Origin: a virus
Reading direction: 5' to 3' (one strand)
IMG/VR virus record: IMGVR_UViG_3300046011_010535
Location: 1-41,223 of that record
Length of the DNA stretch: 41,223 bases
Position 1 is the stretch's first letter. Each line of letters starts with the position of its first letter. Under the pieces are notes generated by a model that saw nothing but the letters and a program-made list of their open reading frames with translations, was not told the DNA's origin and ran no database searches. The translations under genes were made by a program, and so were the position numbers. Positions 7,601-17,502 of this stretch are shown here, in pieces.

Positions 7601-10600
7601 TGCCAATAAATTTTAAAAAACCAAAACTTCAAAAAATACAAGAATTTTCATCTCCTTCAAATTATGATGAATGGATTCCTGGTTTATTTTCTGATTCTTA
7701 TTTTGGCAACTTATTTCCAATAAATTCTGATGGAGATTATCTAGATCAAAATTTTGCGTTTGTTAATAATAATGTTGATAATTTTCAATTATCAATGAAT
7801 AGATATATGCTGTTTTTATACTGTTTAAAAACAAATCCTTATTTATTTACGCAGGCATCCAACGTTATAGGTTATGATAGAGACGAATTCTTGTTAACGG
7901 CTGAATTAGCAGAATATCTGCAAGCAATTCAGACTAATACGATAAAAAATTCTATCAATTCTTCTTTAACGATAGAGTTAGTTAAAAAATACGCTCTAGA
8001 TAATCTGCTAGATCTAAACCCAAAAAATTTAGCAAGTTTTTTAGATGTAGCAAAAACTCAAGACTTCATAGATAAAGTTGCATCAAAATTAAATGTTGTT
8101 TTATACGAAAGCGTAGTAAAGCATTCTCTTTACAACAAACTAAAAGAAAATTCTACATTCTTATTTAAAGAAGATTCTTCGACTGGGTGGGCCGAAAGAG
8201 CTGCAAATTTATCATATGGTGAAACAGAGTATTTTATTGATGTAGAAGGCGGGCCAGATAATAAGTCTTTTCCAGTAGTATGTGTAATAACAAAAGTTTT
8301 TAGTAAAGATTCCAAAGACAATGTAATACAAAATTCTAATAAATTTCTATCTGATGTTTTTGGCAGAAAAGTTGATAACAAATGCCTTGCAAGAATTGTA
8401 GGAAACCCAAATCAGTTCGAGAATAATTTTAAACAAATACCAATCTTAAAAAGTAAAAAGGATAACGAGAATTATTATAGTTCAGTTTGTGTTGTATATG
8501 ATTTTTCTAGAATTTTGTTATCACCAAATGCAAAAAGAGAATTCAATACTCATTTTTTAATTGAATCTTCTTTAGGATTCCTTTCAAAAAATAGAATAGA
8601 GCTTAATAACATAAGAGATCTTGAATTACTTAAAGAAAAGTTTTCTTCATCAATTAATAAATATTTTAATGATGATTCGTTTGAAAATTATTCATTTCAA
8701 GTAGTATTTCTTGATAAACATAGCCAAGAAATTAATTCAAGAATAAATTTAGAGAAAGTTGATGAAATAAAATCCAACATCAGACTTCCAATTACAATAA
8801 ATAAACAAAATTTATTAGAATCGTTTAATTTATATATTGATAATATAATAACCCAATACGAATTTAGAAGAGAACAAAATATATATTTATCTGCATATAG
8901 CCAAAAAGATATAAAAGTATTTTTACATTTTGATTCTTTTTATAATTTATTAGCCATAACCTCAATACCTTCTAAAAAAGAAATAGTATCAACGGGAGAG
9001 TATTTTACACCATTCTTGTTTGCTAAAAATAATAACAATTCTATATCATTTGATCTAATACAAACAGATGCAAATCAAAGTAAAACAGATAAATTTTATA
9101 CAGAATATTTAGAGTTTCCTCCAAATACTGTACCAGACTATAGCCAAAAAGAGTTAGTAGATTTAACTGGACACAAACTTTGTTATACGACAAGAATTCT
9201 TGAGAAACAAATAGCAGATAACTTTAATGATAATAAACCTAGAATTTCTGCTGATAAAAAAAATCAAAGTAAAGTTTTATTCTTACAAAACCTAAATCTG
9301 AAGGGAAAATTAAAAATAGAATTTGAGAAAAAAGATCTATTTGAAGAAGATAGATTTATAGATAAAAACATAGAATTTATTGTTTTATCAACAACATATA
9401 GAGAAAATAAGTATCAATCTTCAGCATTTCAAACATTAAATTATTATCTCTATACGACTCCAACTATTGATAATAGTTTAAAAAAGATTAATAACAAAGT
9501 TGAAGATGACGATTTAGGCAAATTTGCATCGCTGCATTATCCAGTTTTATCTTTGGTAAAAAGAGAAGAATTAAACAATACCCTTCCTGAAATTGTAGGA
9601 AATTTAGCAGACTTTGAGCTTCCGCAAGAAATTTTAATTGTTTCAAGCGAGGTTCAAAAGGCGTTTTCTTTATTCAAAGGAGTAGCTTCTCCAAAAGATT
9701 CGTTGAATGTAAACTTGCAACATTATGCTATAAGCTCGCTTCCTTGCTATGCAGATCTATTATTGCTAATTCCAGAAATAAGTAAAACAAAAAATACTAA
9801 AGATTTAATTTTATTAATTTTTCAAATAGTAGATAAATTACCAATATTAGATATTTTATCTACTCTTAGTTTAGAAAACATAGATAAATTGATAAGAGCA
9901 GGAGAGACGGCGCAACAAGCTTGTTATCCTCTACCAGCAAAGATTAATTTAAGTCCTGATGACTTATTAAGAGATTTAGAATATCTAAAAACATTATACT
10001 ATAATATTGCTTCTACCGCTTTGAATATTGAAGGCATAATTACAGAAATTCCTAAACTTCCAGTTATTGATATTTTTGGCCTTATTATGAAGAAAATACT
10101 TTTCTTCATTTTGAATATCGCTACAAATTGGCTATTATCTTTCCTTTCTAAAAAACTAAGAAAATATTTAGAAAAATTTTGTACCATTGATTTCAATTTG
10201 CTAGACTTACTACAGGACAAGAATCAAGTAGTTGATTTGGGCTTTAGACCTAGACTGATTGCAGACCCTTTTGGTGCCGTAGCTGGCTCTGGAGGCGGCC
10301 TAGACACGGTAGAAGTGAGTTTAGATATCAATACTCTTATAGACCTCTCTAAGAGGGCTACGAGAGAATTTGTTTATAGTAAATTTGCAGATAAATATTT
10401 CTTAAGCAAAACACAAGAGAGATTCGATGAAATATCAACATTTTTTTATGACATAAGCAATGTTGTAGATGCGTTTGAATTAGCAGCTTTGCTTCGAGGA
10501 GTTCAGACCGAACAGACTACAAGTAATTTATTAGATTTTATAAGAATATCAGATTTTACGTTCAAAAATTTATTTGTAGACTCAGCTTCTATATCAGATT

Positions 10601-11613
10601 TATTTATATTTTTAGCTGAATATTGTGATTATAGGCTATGTTATGACTTTTTAGCGAATTCTTTAGAGAGCTATGCTGGAAATATTTGTTCTCCACAAAA
10701 TTCAAAAAAAGATAAAATTGATGGAGAGCTAAATTCTTTAACTGGCTTAGGGCAAGATGTTCAAACAATAATAAGAGATCAAATTTTTGATTTACAAAAA
10801 GAATTAGATGAAATTTGCGCTATTGATACAAATTTAAATATCGATATTTTTAAAGATGGTCCAAAATTACTGGCAAGTAGTTTTAATAAAATCATGTCAT
10901 TACCATTAAGTACAGTAGTGCAGTTTCAAGAAAATGTCTTAGATTATGAACTCGGAAGAGATGAAACAGGTTCTGATTTATCTGCGGAACAAAAAAAATT
11001 ATTAGGAAATAGAATTTTTGACGAAACAATTCTTGAAGCTAAAACTTTTGGCACATTTAAAAAGGATTTTGAAAATGTTTCATCAAAGTACTATAACAGC
11101 ATTAATATAACTCAGCTTTTTAGATTCTGGGAAATAGGTGATGGCTTACTTGGTTTAAATGAACTAGAAAACGAAACCGAAAATGACGAAAACAATAAAA
11201 AAATATGGAATGGCATAGATATTTCTGTTAAAGATGCTATAATATTGGCTATATTTCAAAGAGATGTAATAAAAAAAGGCCCTATTCCAAAAGAAATAGA
11301 AAAAGCCAAGGAAGGATTAATAAATTCTATAAAGTTACTTGGATTGGAATACGATATTAAACAATTAGAAAATATAATTTACAGAGATTATGTTTCTTAT
11401 CCGCTGTTAATTTCGGAAACCTTCTATAATAAAATAATAGATGATGGATATAAGTTTGGCAAAAAATATAAAGATTTCATTTATAATGTAGATTATTTAA
11501 GTAGTTTAGTATCAGATATAGAAGAAGAGATGAAAAATGCAACAAACATTGATCTCCAAGACGACGAGACTCTGTTATTTTCATATATTGATAAAATTAA
11601 GGAATTACAATGA
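7600..11613 (+). CDS. Giant virion (baseplate/tail) protein, unknown function
   Basis: 1337 residues with no motif I can name. It is rich in Asn, Lys, Ile and Leu, and lacks the low-complexity coiled-coil repetition of a typical tape measure. One markedly hydrophobic stretch lies at about residues 822-853 (IFGLIMKKILFFILNIATNW), followed by a basic segment and a glycine-rich linker (AGSGGG, about 896). The start overlaps the spike gene's stop, and the stop forms an ATGA with the next gene, so it belongs to the structural operon between the spike and the gp25/gp6 wedge genes. A baseplate wedge or hub role is likely from position. A tape-measure function cannot be excluded because the hydrophobic segment is compatible with it and no other candidate is in the window. 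Confidence 0.5.
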   Translation: MPINFKKPKLQKIQEFSSPSNYDEWIPGLFSDSYFGNLFPINSDGDYLDQNFAFVNNNVDNFQLSMNRYMLFLYCLKTNPYLFTQASNVIGYDRDEFLLTAELAEYLQAIQTNTIKNSINSSLTIELVKKYALDNLLDLNPKNLASFLDVAKTQDFIDKVASKLNVVLYESVVKHSLYNKLKENSTFLFKEDSSTGWAERAANLSYGETEYFIDVEGGPDNKSFPVVCVITKVFSKDSKDNVIQNSNKFLSDVFGRKVDNKCLARIVGNPNQFENNFKQIPILKSKKDNENYYSSVCVVYDFSRILLSPNAKREFNTHFLIESSLGFLSKNRIELNNIRDLELLKEKFSSSINKYFNDDSFENYSFQVVFLDKHSQEINSRINLEKVDEIKSNIRLPITINKQNLLESFNLYIDNIITQYEFRREQNIYLSAYSQKDIKVFLHFDSFYNLLAITSIPSKKEIVSTGEYFTPFLFAKNNNNSISFDLIQTDANQSKTDKFYTEYLEFPPNTVPDYSQKELVDLTGHKLCYTTRILEKQIADNFNDNKPRISADKKNQSKVLFLQNLNLKGKLKIEFEKKDLFEEDRFIDKNIEFIVLSTTYRENKYQSSAFQTLNYYLYTTPTIDNSLKKINNKVEDDDLGKFASLHYPVLSLVKREELNNTLPEIVGNLADFELPQEILIVSSEVQKAFSLFKGVASPKDSLNVNLQHYAISSLPCYADLLLLIPEISKTKNTKDLILLIFQIVDKLPILDILSTLSLENIDKLIRAGETAQQACYPLPAKINLSPDDLLRDLEYLKTLYYNIASTALNIEGIITEIPKLPVIDIFGLIMKKILFFILNIATNWLLSFLSKKLRKYLEKFCTIDFNLLDLLQDKNQVVDLGFRPRLIADPFGAVAGSGGGLDTVEVSLDINTLIDLSKRATREFVYSKFADKYFLSKTQERFDEISTFFYDISNVVDAFELAALLRGVQTEQTTSNLLDFIRISDFTFKNLFVDSASISDLFIFLAEYCDYRLCYDFLANSLESYAGNICSPQNSKKDKIDGELNSLTGLGQDVQTIIRDQIFDLQKELDEICAIDTNLNIDIFKDGPKLLASSFNKIMSLPLSTVVQFQENVLDYELGRDETGSDLSAEQKKLLGNRIFDETILEAKTFGTFKKDFENVSSKYYNSINITQLFRFWEIGDGLLGLNELENETENDENNKKIWNGIDISVKDAIILAIFQRDVIKKGPIPKEIEKAKEGLINSIKLLGLEYDIKQLENIIYRDYVSYPLLISETFYNKIIDDGYKFGKKYKDFIYNVDYLSSLVSDIEEEMKNATNIDLQDDETLLFSYIDKIKELQ

Positions 11614-13886
11614 TAGGTTTTAAGTATACAAATATAAAAATACAAACTGCATACATTAAGTTTTTAATGTATTCATATCTATATAACATATTTTTAGTAA
11701 ATCCTAGTTTTTATTATCAATTTATTTTAACAGAATTTTCAAAAGAGTCTTTAACTGGTGAAAATTCTAAAGAAGAATTTGATAAATTCATTAACGATAA
11801 CAAAGAACTTGTTGATTATTTCTATAAAGTTATAGAAAAAATAGAAAAAGATTCAAATAAAATTAAGAAATATATGTGGTTAACTTGCGTTCTTAATAAA
11901 GATATGAAAACAAATTTCAATCTCTTATCTGATGCGGAAATAGAAAAAATCGGAAAAGAAGAAATTACTAATCTTCTTTTTGATACTTTCTTTATTGTTC
12001 TTGATGATATTAAAAATAAACACGATTTTAAGTTGGAAGATATAAAACAAAAGATATATAACGATATAGGAACAGATACGAATAAGAAAAAAAGTCAAAA
12101 AGTTTTTCCAAAATTTGGCGGTTCTCTTCAAAATTTAGTTGATTCTTGTTTTTTTATAGAAAATGTAGAAAATGTTCATAATTTTATTAATAGACCAATT
12201 TTTACTAGCATTAATAATCGTTTTGAATCACAAAAGGATAAAGAAGATGCATATAAAGGCACTAAAGAAGCTCTTCCAACACTTAAATACGGCGACATGC
12301 CAAGTCAAATTCAGGATTCATTAAACGGAAATTACCTAGTATATCCTCATCCATACAATGATTATACAAAAAATATTAAACCAAACCCAAAAGACCTTTT
12401 AAATGAAACAGTAGCAAAGGTAGGCTATAACCTTCTTGAAACAGATTTAAAAAACATAGTAGAAGACATTGGATATAAAGGATTTGTAGGACAAGTTTTT
12501 TTTAAAATCAAAGACCAAGTGGACGTACAATTTAGATGCGGCTCGGAGGCGTCTAAAAATCCAATTACACTTTCATTTAGAAATAGTGAAAATGAAGAAG
12601 ATAATAGAAATCATGATTTTATATATGTTCAAAAATTCTTCAATTGGAAAATAGATAAAACTTATTTAGATTTAGAGCAATTTATTTTTGTTAGGCAAAG
12701 TGAAATAAATGATATTTTAAAATATGATCAAATAAATAATAGAGGTACAATAAATTTAACAAAAGGATTTGATGAGTCAAAACAAATTGGAATAAAATTT
12801 ATTGAAGGAAACGACATCTACACATTAGAGAGCAAATTATTAAAATCTGTTAATGATTCTGGATTTCTCGCACTAGTTCCCATAAAAAGGGCAAATGGAG
12901 ATTTAATAGATGAACTATTATATGATAGTGAATTAAAATTATATATTGGTGTTTTTAGCGACAGCCAAAGAAACTTAAGAATGTCGTATGGAGATCTAAC
13001 AAGGTTGATTTGTAATAATTACACAGCTAAGCTTAAATTTGAAGACGTACAAGTTAACCCGCCAACACTCATGCCGGAAAAAGACGAAACACTTGTTCCA
13101 AAAACTTTATCTAATATAAATCTTGGTGGTAGAAATTTAGAATTAGACGATTTGGTAGATTGTTATTTTTCAGTTTATTTAAATAATTTTATAATTAAAG
13201 AAATAGATACAAATTATACGACTGCTGGCGACTCGTTTGATCCTTATATTGAAAAATCAGCACAAACCGCTATAGCTGTAAAAACAGTTTTCGGCTTATC
13301 TTTAGATAGCGAAGAAAAAATAGTAAATAAAGAAGGTTATTATTCAATATTAATACCAAAAGTAATTCAACCTTTTTTATTGAAATGGGTAAATAAAGAT
13401 TTATTTCTACAAGTAGAAAAGAAATTTATTAGCTCTGTAAAGATAAAGTCTAAAAATAAAAGAGTATTTAAAGATTTTAAGACTTTTTTAATTAATTATG
13501 GAATAACAGAAGAATCTATATTTTCAACAGAAATATACGATCTTGAAAGATTAAAAGATCCTCAAAAATTTTTTGTTATAACAGGAGAAGAGTTATTTCT
13601 AGAGTATTTAAGAAAGAATTTTGCTAATGAAATTATTGAATCTTTTAAAAAAGATACCTCTGAAGAAGAAAAAAAGATACTGGAAGGACTCTATCCAGGC
13701 ATTAATAATCCGCAAAACAATTTAATAATGAAATTAGAAACAAAAGAAAAATTTAAAAACGTAGTTAAAAGCTATGAAGATTCTATTTATAAAGACATTA
13801 GATCATATAAAAATGTTATAGATTTCTTAAAATACTATAAAAATTCTGTAGAAAACTTAGCAAAGGAATTGCAAGACAATGTTTAA
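11610..13886 (+). CDS. Large virion (baseplate) protein, unknown function
   Basis: 758 residues, translationally coupled to the 1337-residue protein (ATGA) and overlapping the gp25-like gene by 8 bases. The N-terminal 130 residues are helical and lysine-rich, the middle is mixed alpha/beta, and the C-terminal 150 residues are again helical and charged. No family motif was recognised. Its place immediately before gp25 and gp6, in an unbroken chain of overlapping genes, makes it a probable baseplate wedge component, in the genomic position where T4-like phages often carry gp53/gp7/gp8-type proteins. No sequence similarity to those is visible to me. Confidence 0.5.
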   Translation: MIGFKYTNIKIQTAYIKFLMYSYLYNIFLVNPSFYYQFILTEFSKESLTGENSKEEFDKFINDNKELVDYFYKVIEKIEKDSNKIKKYMWLTCVLNKDMKTNFNLLSDAEIEKIGKEEITNLLFDTFFIVLDDIKNKHDFKLEDIKQKIYNDIGTDTNKKKSQKVFPKFGGSLQNLVDSCFFIENVENVHNFINRPIFTSINNRFESQKDKEDAYKGTKEALPTLKYGDMPSQIQDSLNGNYLVYPHPYNDYTKNIKPNPKDLLNETVAKVGYNLLETDLKNIVEDIGYKGFVGQVFFKIKDQVDVQFRCGSEASKNPITLSFRNSENEEDNRNHDFIYVQKFFNWKIDKTYLDLEQFIFVRQSEINDILKYDQINNRGTINLTKGFDESKQIGIKFIEGNDIYTLESKLLKSVNDSGFLALVPIKRANGDLIDELLYDSELKLYIGVFSDSQRNLRMSYGDLTRLICNNYTAKLKFEDVQVNPPTLMPEKDETLVPKTLSNINLGGRNLELDDLVDCYFSVYLNNFIIKEIDTNYTTAGDSFDPYIEKSAQTAIAVKTVFGLSLDSEEKIVNKEGYYSILIPKVIQPFLLKWVNKDLFLQVEKKFISSVKIKSKNKRVFKDFKTFLINYGITEESIFSTEIYDLERLKDPQKFFVITGEELFLEYLRKNFANEIIESFKKDTSEEEKKILEGLYPGINNPQNNLIMKLETKEKFKNVVKSYEDSIYKDIRSYKNVIDFLKYYKNSVENLAKELQDNV

Positions 13887-14250
13887 AGGCTACTCTGTAT
13901 CTTTACCACTCGTATACAACAAAGAAGATGGTCCTTTTGCATTGAATAAAAATATGATAGATGTTGTAAAACAAAATTTAAAAACTCTTATACTTACTGA
14001 TAAAGGTGAAAGAATTATGCTTCCCAACTTTGGAGTTGGTTTAAGAAAATTTTTGTTTGAAAATATGAGCGATACTATAAATGTTCAAATAGAACAAGAG
14101 ATAATAGAGCAAGTAAGAAGGTATATGCCGTTTGTTAATATTAGAAGAGTTCTAGTGCTAGAAGATCCAGATATTCTAAATAAGCTTTACATTTCAGTAG
14201 AGTTTATAGTGCCCGCACTCAATGTTGCAGACGTTTTACAGATAGGTTAG
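13879..14250 (+). CDS. Baseplate wedge protein, T4 gp25-like
   Basis: 123 residues (T4 gp25 has 132). It shows the gp25/P2 gpW fold signature: an N-terminal FALNKNMIDVVKQNLKTLI segment, then the hallmark GERIMLPNFGVGLRKFLFE stretch (residues about 45-63), where GER and FGxGL are the conserved core, and a terminal beta-strand part. gp25 forms part of the conserved core of contractile baseplates, where it joins wedge proteins gp6 and gp7 near the sheath. It overlaps the upstream gene by 8 bases and is followed 10 bases later by the gp6-like gene, the usual neighbour. This is one of the firmest identifications in the window. Confidence 0.9.
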   Translation: MFKGYSVSLPLVYNKEDGPFALNKNMIDVVKQNLKTLILTDKGERIMLPNFGVGLRKFLFENMSDTINVQIEQEIIEQVRRYMPFVNIRRVLVLEDPDILNKLYISVEFIVPALNVADVLQIG

Positions 14251-14260
14251 GAGTTTCATA

Positions 14261-16051
14261 ATGCCAAAAACAAGACCGCCAATTTCTTATACAAGCAGAG
14301 ATTTTGAATCTATAAAAAAAGAATTAGTTAATTACGTTAAGGTTTATTATCCAGAGACGTATAAAGATTTTAATGATTCTTCTTTTGGGGCTATGATGAT
14401 TGATATGGTAGCTTATACAGGCGATGTCTTATCTTATTATCTTGATTACCAGATGAATGAGACTTTTCTTGAAACTTCTATACAAGAAAACAACGTCTTA
14501 AAGATAGCAAAACAAATGGGTTATAAATTACCTGGCTATCCATCTTCAACCGGCATATGCTCTTTTTATGTAGCTGTACCGGCTCAATCAAATGGTTTCC
14601 AACCAAATTTAGAGCTAGTTCCTATTTTAAAAGAGGGAACTTTATTAACATCTGATTCTGGAGCTACGTTTATTTTGGCAGAAGATGTAGATTTCAATAA
14701 AACAACCTCAGAAATTAAAGTTGGAGACGTTAATACAAATGGAACTCCAACAAACTATATTTATAAGGCTTATGGAAAAGTTATTTCCGGAGAGATAAAG
14801 ACAAAAACATTTAATGTTGGAGATTATGTAAAATACTACTCGCTAGAAATGGGCGATTCAAATATAAGTGAAATTGTATCAATAGCCGATTCAGATGGAA
14901 ACGAATACTACGAAGTAGATTATTTAGCTCAAGATACTGTTTATAAAGCGGTAAAAAATTTCGGCTCGGATTCTGCAACCGTTCCTTTTGTTTTAAAACA
15001 ATTTCAAACTTACAGAAGATTTACTACAGAATTTGATATAAATGGAAATTGTAAAATACAATTTGGCGGTGGATCAGAGGCTGATTTCGTCGAAAGTAAT
15101 TTTATAGATCCCACTTCAGTTGTATTAAATTTTTACGGAAAAAACTACGATTCTGATCTAACATTTGATCCAAATCAAATTGTAAAATCAGAAAAACTAG
15201 GAATCTCTCCTGCTAATACAACACTGACAATCAAATATAGATCTAATCCATCATCTAATTCAAACGTTCCTGCTGGTTCAATAACATCTGTATCTACTCC
15301 CATAGTGGAGTTTAAATCAAATACTTATTCAACAGCACAAGGTTTATCTTTAATTTCCACGTTTGAAGTTGAAAATGAAGACGTAATAGTTGGTTTCGTT
15401 GATGTCCCAACCATAGACGAAGTTAGACTAAGAGCGTTAGGAGCTACTTCTTCGCAAAATAGGGCTGTTACTAAACAAGATTATATAAATTTAATTTATA
15501 GAATGCCTGGAAAGTATGGAGCAGTAAAAAGAGTAAATGTTTTACAAGATCCTGTTTCCATAAAGAAAGATATTAATATTTATATCGTTTCTTCTAATCA
15601 AAATAATGAGTTAACTATTTCTACGGAAGCTCTAAAACGAAATATAAAAAGTTGGATTTCTAACTATAAAATGATTAACGATGTTGTTGATATTTTAGAT
15701 GCAACAATTATTAATATAGGAATAGAGTTTGAAATCGTTGTTGAGCTAAATAAGGACGTTAATTCAGTATTGGCAGAATGTCTTAGCGTGTTAAAAGAAA
15801 AATATACCAAAAAATTCGAGATAGGCGAGCCTTTATATTTAACTGACATCTTTAAGCTTTTAAATAATGTTAAACATGTTGTTGACACAAGAAATGTTAT
15901 GATAACAGAAAAATATGGAGCTGGTTATAGCAACGCTCAATTCTCTGCAAAAGAAAATCTTTCTAAAGATGGAAGATATTTATCAATACCACAAACTCAT
16001 ATTTTTGAAATAAAAGATTTAGATTTAGATATAAGAGGAGTTGCAGTTTAA
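14261..16051 (+). CDS. Baseplate wedge protein, T4 gp6/P2 gpJ-like
   Basis: 596 residues (T4 gp6 has 660). The N-terminus ISYTSRDFESIKKEL and the block DMVAYTGDVLSYYLDYQ / ETFLETS (about residues 43-77) are typical of gp6/baseplate J proteins. The J-type core appears at about 390-430 (EVRLRALGATSSQNRAVTKQ, then MPGKYGAVKRV). gp6 dimers form the inner ring that holds the baseplate wedges together and pairs with gp25, encoded immediately upstream. The ribosome site is TTAGGAG, 7 bases before ATG 14261. The stop overlaps the next ATG, keeping the operon closed. Confidence 0.88.
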   Translation: MPKTRPPISYTSRDFESIKKELVNYVKVYYPETYKDFNDSSFGAMMIDMVAYTGDVLSYYLDYQMNETFLETSIQENNVLKIAKQMGYKLPGYPSSTGICSFYVAVPAQSNGFQPNLELVPILKEGTLLTSDSGATFILAEDVDFNKTTSEIKVGDVNTNGTPTNYIYKAYGKVISGEIKTKTFNVGDYVKYYSLEMGDSNISEIVSIADSDGNEYYEVDYLAQDTVYKAVKNFGSDSATVPFVLKQFQTYRRFTTEFDINGNCKIQFGGGSEADFVESNFIDPTSVVLNFYGKNYDSDLTFDPNQIVKSEKLGISPANTTLTIKYRSNPSSNSNVPAGSITSVSTPIVEFKSNTYSTAQGLSLISTFEVENEDVIVGFVDVPTIDEVRLRALGATSSQNRAVTKQDYINLIYRMPGKYGAVKRVNVLQDPVSIKKDINIYIVSSNQNNELTISTEALKRNIKSWISNYKMINDVVDILDATIINIGIEFEIVVELNKDVNSVLAECLSVLKEKYTKKFEIGEPLYLTDIFKLLNNVKHVVDTRNVMITEKYGAGYSNAQFSAKENLSKDGRYLSIPQTHIFEIKDLDLDIRGVAV

Positions 16052-17502
16052 TGGCAATTAAAAGATATATAGCAAATTCTGATAACACGATTACAAACGC
16101 TTTTGATGCAACTCTCTCAACTAGAGGAACAGGCTCTAACATGGGGGCGTCTGATATTTTAGAGGTCTTTACAATCTATGGACAAAACAGTTCGAGCGCT
16201 GGTTATACCTTAGAAGAATCAAGAATATTAATAAACTTCCCAATATCAAGTATTTCATCGGATAGAGCTTCTAAAATTCTTCCTTCATCTGGGTCAGTCA
16301 ATTTTTTTTTAAAGATGTATAATGCAGAACATTCTTATACAACTCCTGATCAATTTACCTTAAAAGTCTTTCCAGTATCTTCTTCTTGGAGCGAGGGATA
16401 TGGACTCGATATGGATGAGTATACAGATAAAGGATTTTCAAACTGGATTAGCTCATCCTCTAATACTGGATGGATCAGCCAAGGAGGAGATTATCTGACC
16501 GGATCTGGTATGTATACCGGGTCTCAGTATTTTCTAGAAGGCACAGAGGACTTAGAAGTAAATATCACGGCGCAGGTGGAGGAATGGATCAAAGGAACTA
16601 CCGGCTCACATGGTCTCGGCATTTTATTAAGTTCTGAAAACGCTTCAGAGACAAGATCATATTATACTAAAAAGTTTTTTGGGAAAGGAAGTGAATTTTT
16701 ATTATGGAGACCTCATTTAGAAGCCAGATGGAATTCGCAGATTTTAGATGATCGTGGAAACTTTTATATTAGCAGCTCTTTATTGTCCACTGAAAATGTA
16801 AATACAATTTATTTATACAATTATAGAAACGGAAAGGCTACAAATATTCCATCAATCGGTACTGGATCTATATATGTAAAAATTTACGAAACACTCGGTG
16901 GAAGTGCATCAGCAATGCCTGTAGCTGGGGGAGTATCTGCTGGAAACACATCTGTAGTATCTGGCGGGTGGGTATCGACAGGAATCTATTCAGCATCTTT
17001 TGCCTATACAGGATCGGCATCTACGATATATGATGTATGGCAAAATGCGGCTGGGAATGTCTTATTCCACACTGGTACAATTAATACGACAGCGTATTCT
17101 GCGGCAGATAATGCTGAAATACAGAATTACGTTTTGAACATAAAGAACGCACAAACAAAATATTTTCAAAATGATAAGCCAAGATTTAGATTATTCATTA
17201 GAAATAAAAATTGGAATCCAACAATTTATAATGTTGCATCGGCAGAAATAGAACCAACTATAATAGAAAAAGTTTATTATAGTCTATTTAGAGTAAGAGA
17301 CAACTTTGATGTTGTTCCGTATGGAACTGGAAGCTCGCAGCACACTCTTCTTTCTTTTGACGTTGATGGAAATTATTTTGATTTTGATATGTCTATTTTA
17401 GAAAAAGGATATATGTACGGATTCAAATTTGCATTTGATCTACAACAAAACGGACAAATAGAAGAACAACCATACGTTTTTAAATTTAGAGTAGAAGAAT
17501 GA
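16051..17502 (+). CDS. Virion structural protein with DNRLRE-like domain
   Basis: 483 residues, Ser/Thr/Gly-rich and probably all-beta. Residues of about 10-235 look like a DNRLRE-type jelly-roll domain: an extended strand set, SSWSEGYG (about 110-117), then VNITAQVEEWIKGTTGSHGL and ILLSSENAS, the characteristic 'V..W..G...N.GL.L' pattern of that family, and WRPHLEARW closing it. Such domains occur in extracellular and phage surface proteins and are often associated with carbohydrate binding. The remaining half has Gly/Ser turns and no motif I recognise. It sits directly after gp6 and before a LamG-bearing protein, suggesting an outer baseplate or fibre-attachment role. Confidence 0.55.
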   Translation: MAIKRYIANSDNTITNAFDATLSTRGTGSNMGASDILEVFTIYGQNSSSAGYTLEESRILINFPISSISSDRASKILPSSGSVNFFLKMYNAEHSYTTPDQFTLKVFPVSSSWSEGYGLDMDEYTDKGFSNWISSSSNTGWISQGGDYLTGSGMYTGSQYFLEGTEDLEVNITAQVEEWIKGTTGSHGLGILLSSENASETRSYYTKKFFGKGSEFLLWRPHLEARWNSQILDDRGNFYISSSLLSTENVNTIYLYNYRNGKATNIPSIGTGSIYVKIYETLGGSASAMPVAGGVSAGNTSVVSGGWVSTGIYSASFAYTGSASTIYDVWQNAAGNVLFHTGTINTTAYSAADNAEIQNYVLNIKNAQTKYFQNDKPRFRLFIRNKNWNPTIYNVASAEIEPTIIEKVYYSLFRVRDNFDVVPYGTGSSQHTLLSFDVDGNYFDFDMSILEKGYMYGFKFAFDLQQNGQIEEQPYVFKFRVEE

